The notes under the pieces are model-generated. The model worked only from the letters and a program-made list of their open reading frames with translations, had not been told where the DNA came from and ran no database searches. From contig JBBIOI010000156.1 of assembly GCA_037443425.1 (NCBI GenBank), positions 1 to 6,422 of the forward strand: a DNA stretch of 6,422 nucleotides, written 5' to 3'. Position 1 is the first letter of the stretch; the number at the start of each line of letters is the position of its first letter. The position numbers and the translations under genes were made by a program. Below are positions 6,044-6,422 of the stretch, one piece after another. Source of the stretch: JBBIOI01 sp037443425. Its GTDB lineage: Bacteria > Desulfobacterota > BSN033 > UBA1163.

Positions 6044-6111
6044 GTTTCTTATGGATTGATTTTTTAAAATTTATTTTTTTATCTACCATTAAGCTCACTC
6101 TTTTTTAAAAC

Positions 6112-6261
6112 TCATTTTGTTTCTCTATGAATAGTATGCCTCTGACAAAATGGGCAATATTTTCTTAACTCCAATTTATCTGGAGTAGTCTTCTTATTCT
6201 TTGTCGTAGAATAATTTCTTCTTTTACATTCTGAACACGCCAACGATATTATGCTTCTCAT
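6112..6261 (-). CDS. rpmG: Large-subunit ribosomal protein L33 (bL33), zinc-ribbon form
   Basis: L33 is a small 50S protein near the E site. The gene encodes 49 residues starting MRSIISLACSECKRRNYST and ending HRETK. Two CXXC pairs (C9/C12 and C36/C39) form a zinc ribbon, so this is the zinc-binding type rather than the cysteine-free paralogue induced under zinc limitation. The TTKNKK and KLELRKYCPFC segments are typical of the family. The ATG at 6261 follows GAGGT 6 nt upstream. It begins 32 nt after tuf and is followed by tRNA-Trp and secE, the usual order. Confidence 0.97.
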   Translation of the reverse strand: MRSIISLACSECKRRNYSTTKNKKTTPDKLELRKYCPFCQRHTIHRETK

Positions 6262-6293
6262 TCTCTACCTCAAAATAAATTTTCTCACCCAAT

Positions 6294-6422
6294 TTATTCT
6301 ATGACATCGCTTATTACACCAGCGCCTACAGTCCTTCCACCTTCCCTGATCGCAAACCTCAACTCCTTCTCCATTGCTATAGGCGTAATAAGCTCAACCG
6401 TCAACTGAACATTGTCCCCTGG
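6294..6422 (-). CDS. tuf: Elongation factor Tu, C-terminal 42 residues (5' end outside window)
   Basis: EF-Tu delivers aminoacyl-tRNA to the ribosome as a GTP complex. Only the end of domain 3 is present: PGDNVQLTVELITPIAMEKE followed by LRFAIREGGRTVGAGVISDV and the final IE, then TAA. This is the highly conserved EF-Tu C-terminus. The gene enters from the right edge and precedes rpmG by 32 nt, as in the common tuf-rpmG-trnW-secE-nusG order. Whether the genome has a second tuf copy cannot be seen here. Confidence 0.97.
   Translation of the reverse strand, partial: PGDNVQLTVELITPIAMEKELRFAIREGGRTVGAGVISDVIE

Noticed and set aside
6044..6111. Short minus-strand frame (22 codons) between rpmG and the tRNA, running into the tRNA
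   Set aside because: It is lysine-rich from poly-A tracts, lacks a good ribosome-binding site and ends within the tRNA gene.

Overview
This window is one conserved bacterial translation and transcription locus, read entirely from the minus strand. In transcript order (right to left) it holds the 3' end of tuf, rpmG, a tRNA-Trp gene with encoded CCA, secE, nusG, rplK, rplA, rplJ, rplL and the first 926 codons of rpoB, which runs off the left edge. Gaps are short (19 to 107 nt) and every gene points the same way, so a single polycistron or a few overlapping transcripts is likely. The organism is a moderately AT-rich bacterium. Its beta subunit carries the lobe insertion (SI1) seen in Proteobacteria and several related Gram-negative phyla, and SecE is the short single-span form. 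This suggests a deep Gram-negative lineage of the Desulfobacterota/Nitrospirota kind, but I cannot place it firmly by eye.

The right part (5664-6422) has the EF-Tu C-terminus, zinc-ribbon L33, tRNA-Trp and SecE. The middle (2887-5631) has NusG and the L11, L1, L10 and L7/L12 genes, which build the L1 stalk and the GTPase-associated stalk of the 50S subunit. The left part (1-2779) is rpoB, preceded by a 107-nt spacer that can fold into a terminator-like hairpin. This is a candidate attenuator separating ribosomal-protein output from RNA polymerase output.

The striking observation is inside rpoB. Residues about 446-531 of beta are not ordinary beta sequence. They are a clear homologue of domain II of ribosomal protein L1, about 50% identical by hand alignment to residues 74-160 of the L1 encoded 2.7 kb upstream in the same operon. 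The block is in frame, diverged, and accounts almost exactly for the extra length of beta at that point relative to E. coli. It looks like a ribosomal-protein domain captured by RNA polymerase, sitting in the beta lobe shortly after the gate loop. I do not recall a description of this insertion. The remaining genes look intact and ordinary, except that rplJ probably starts at a TTG six codons downstream of the first open start.
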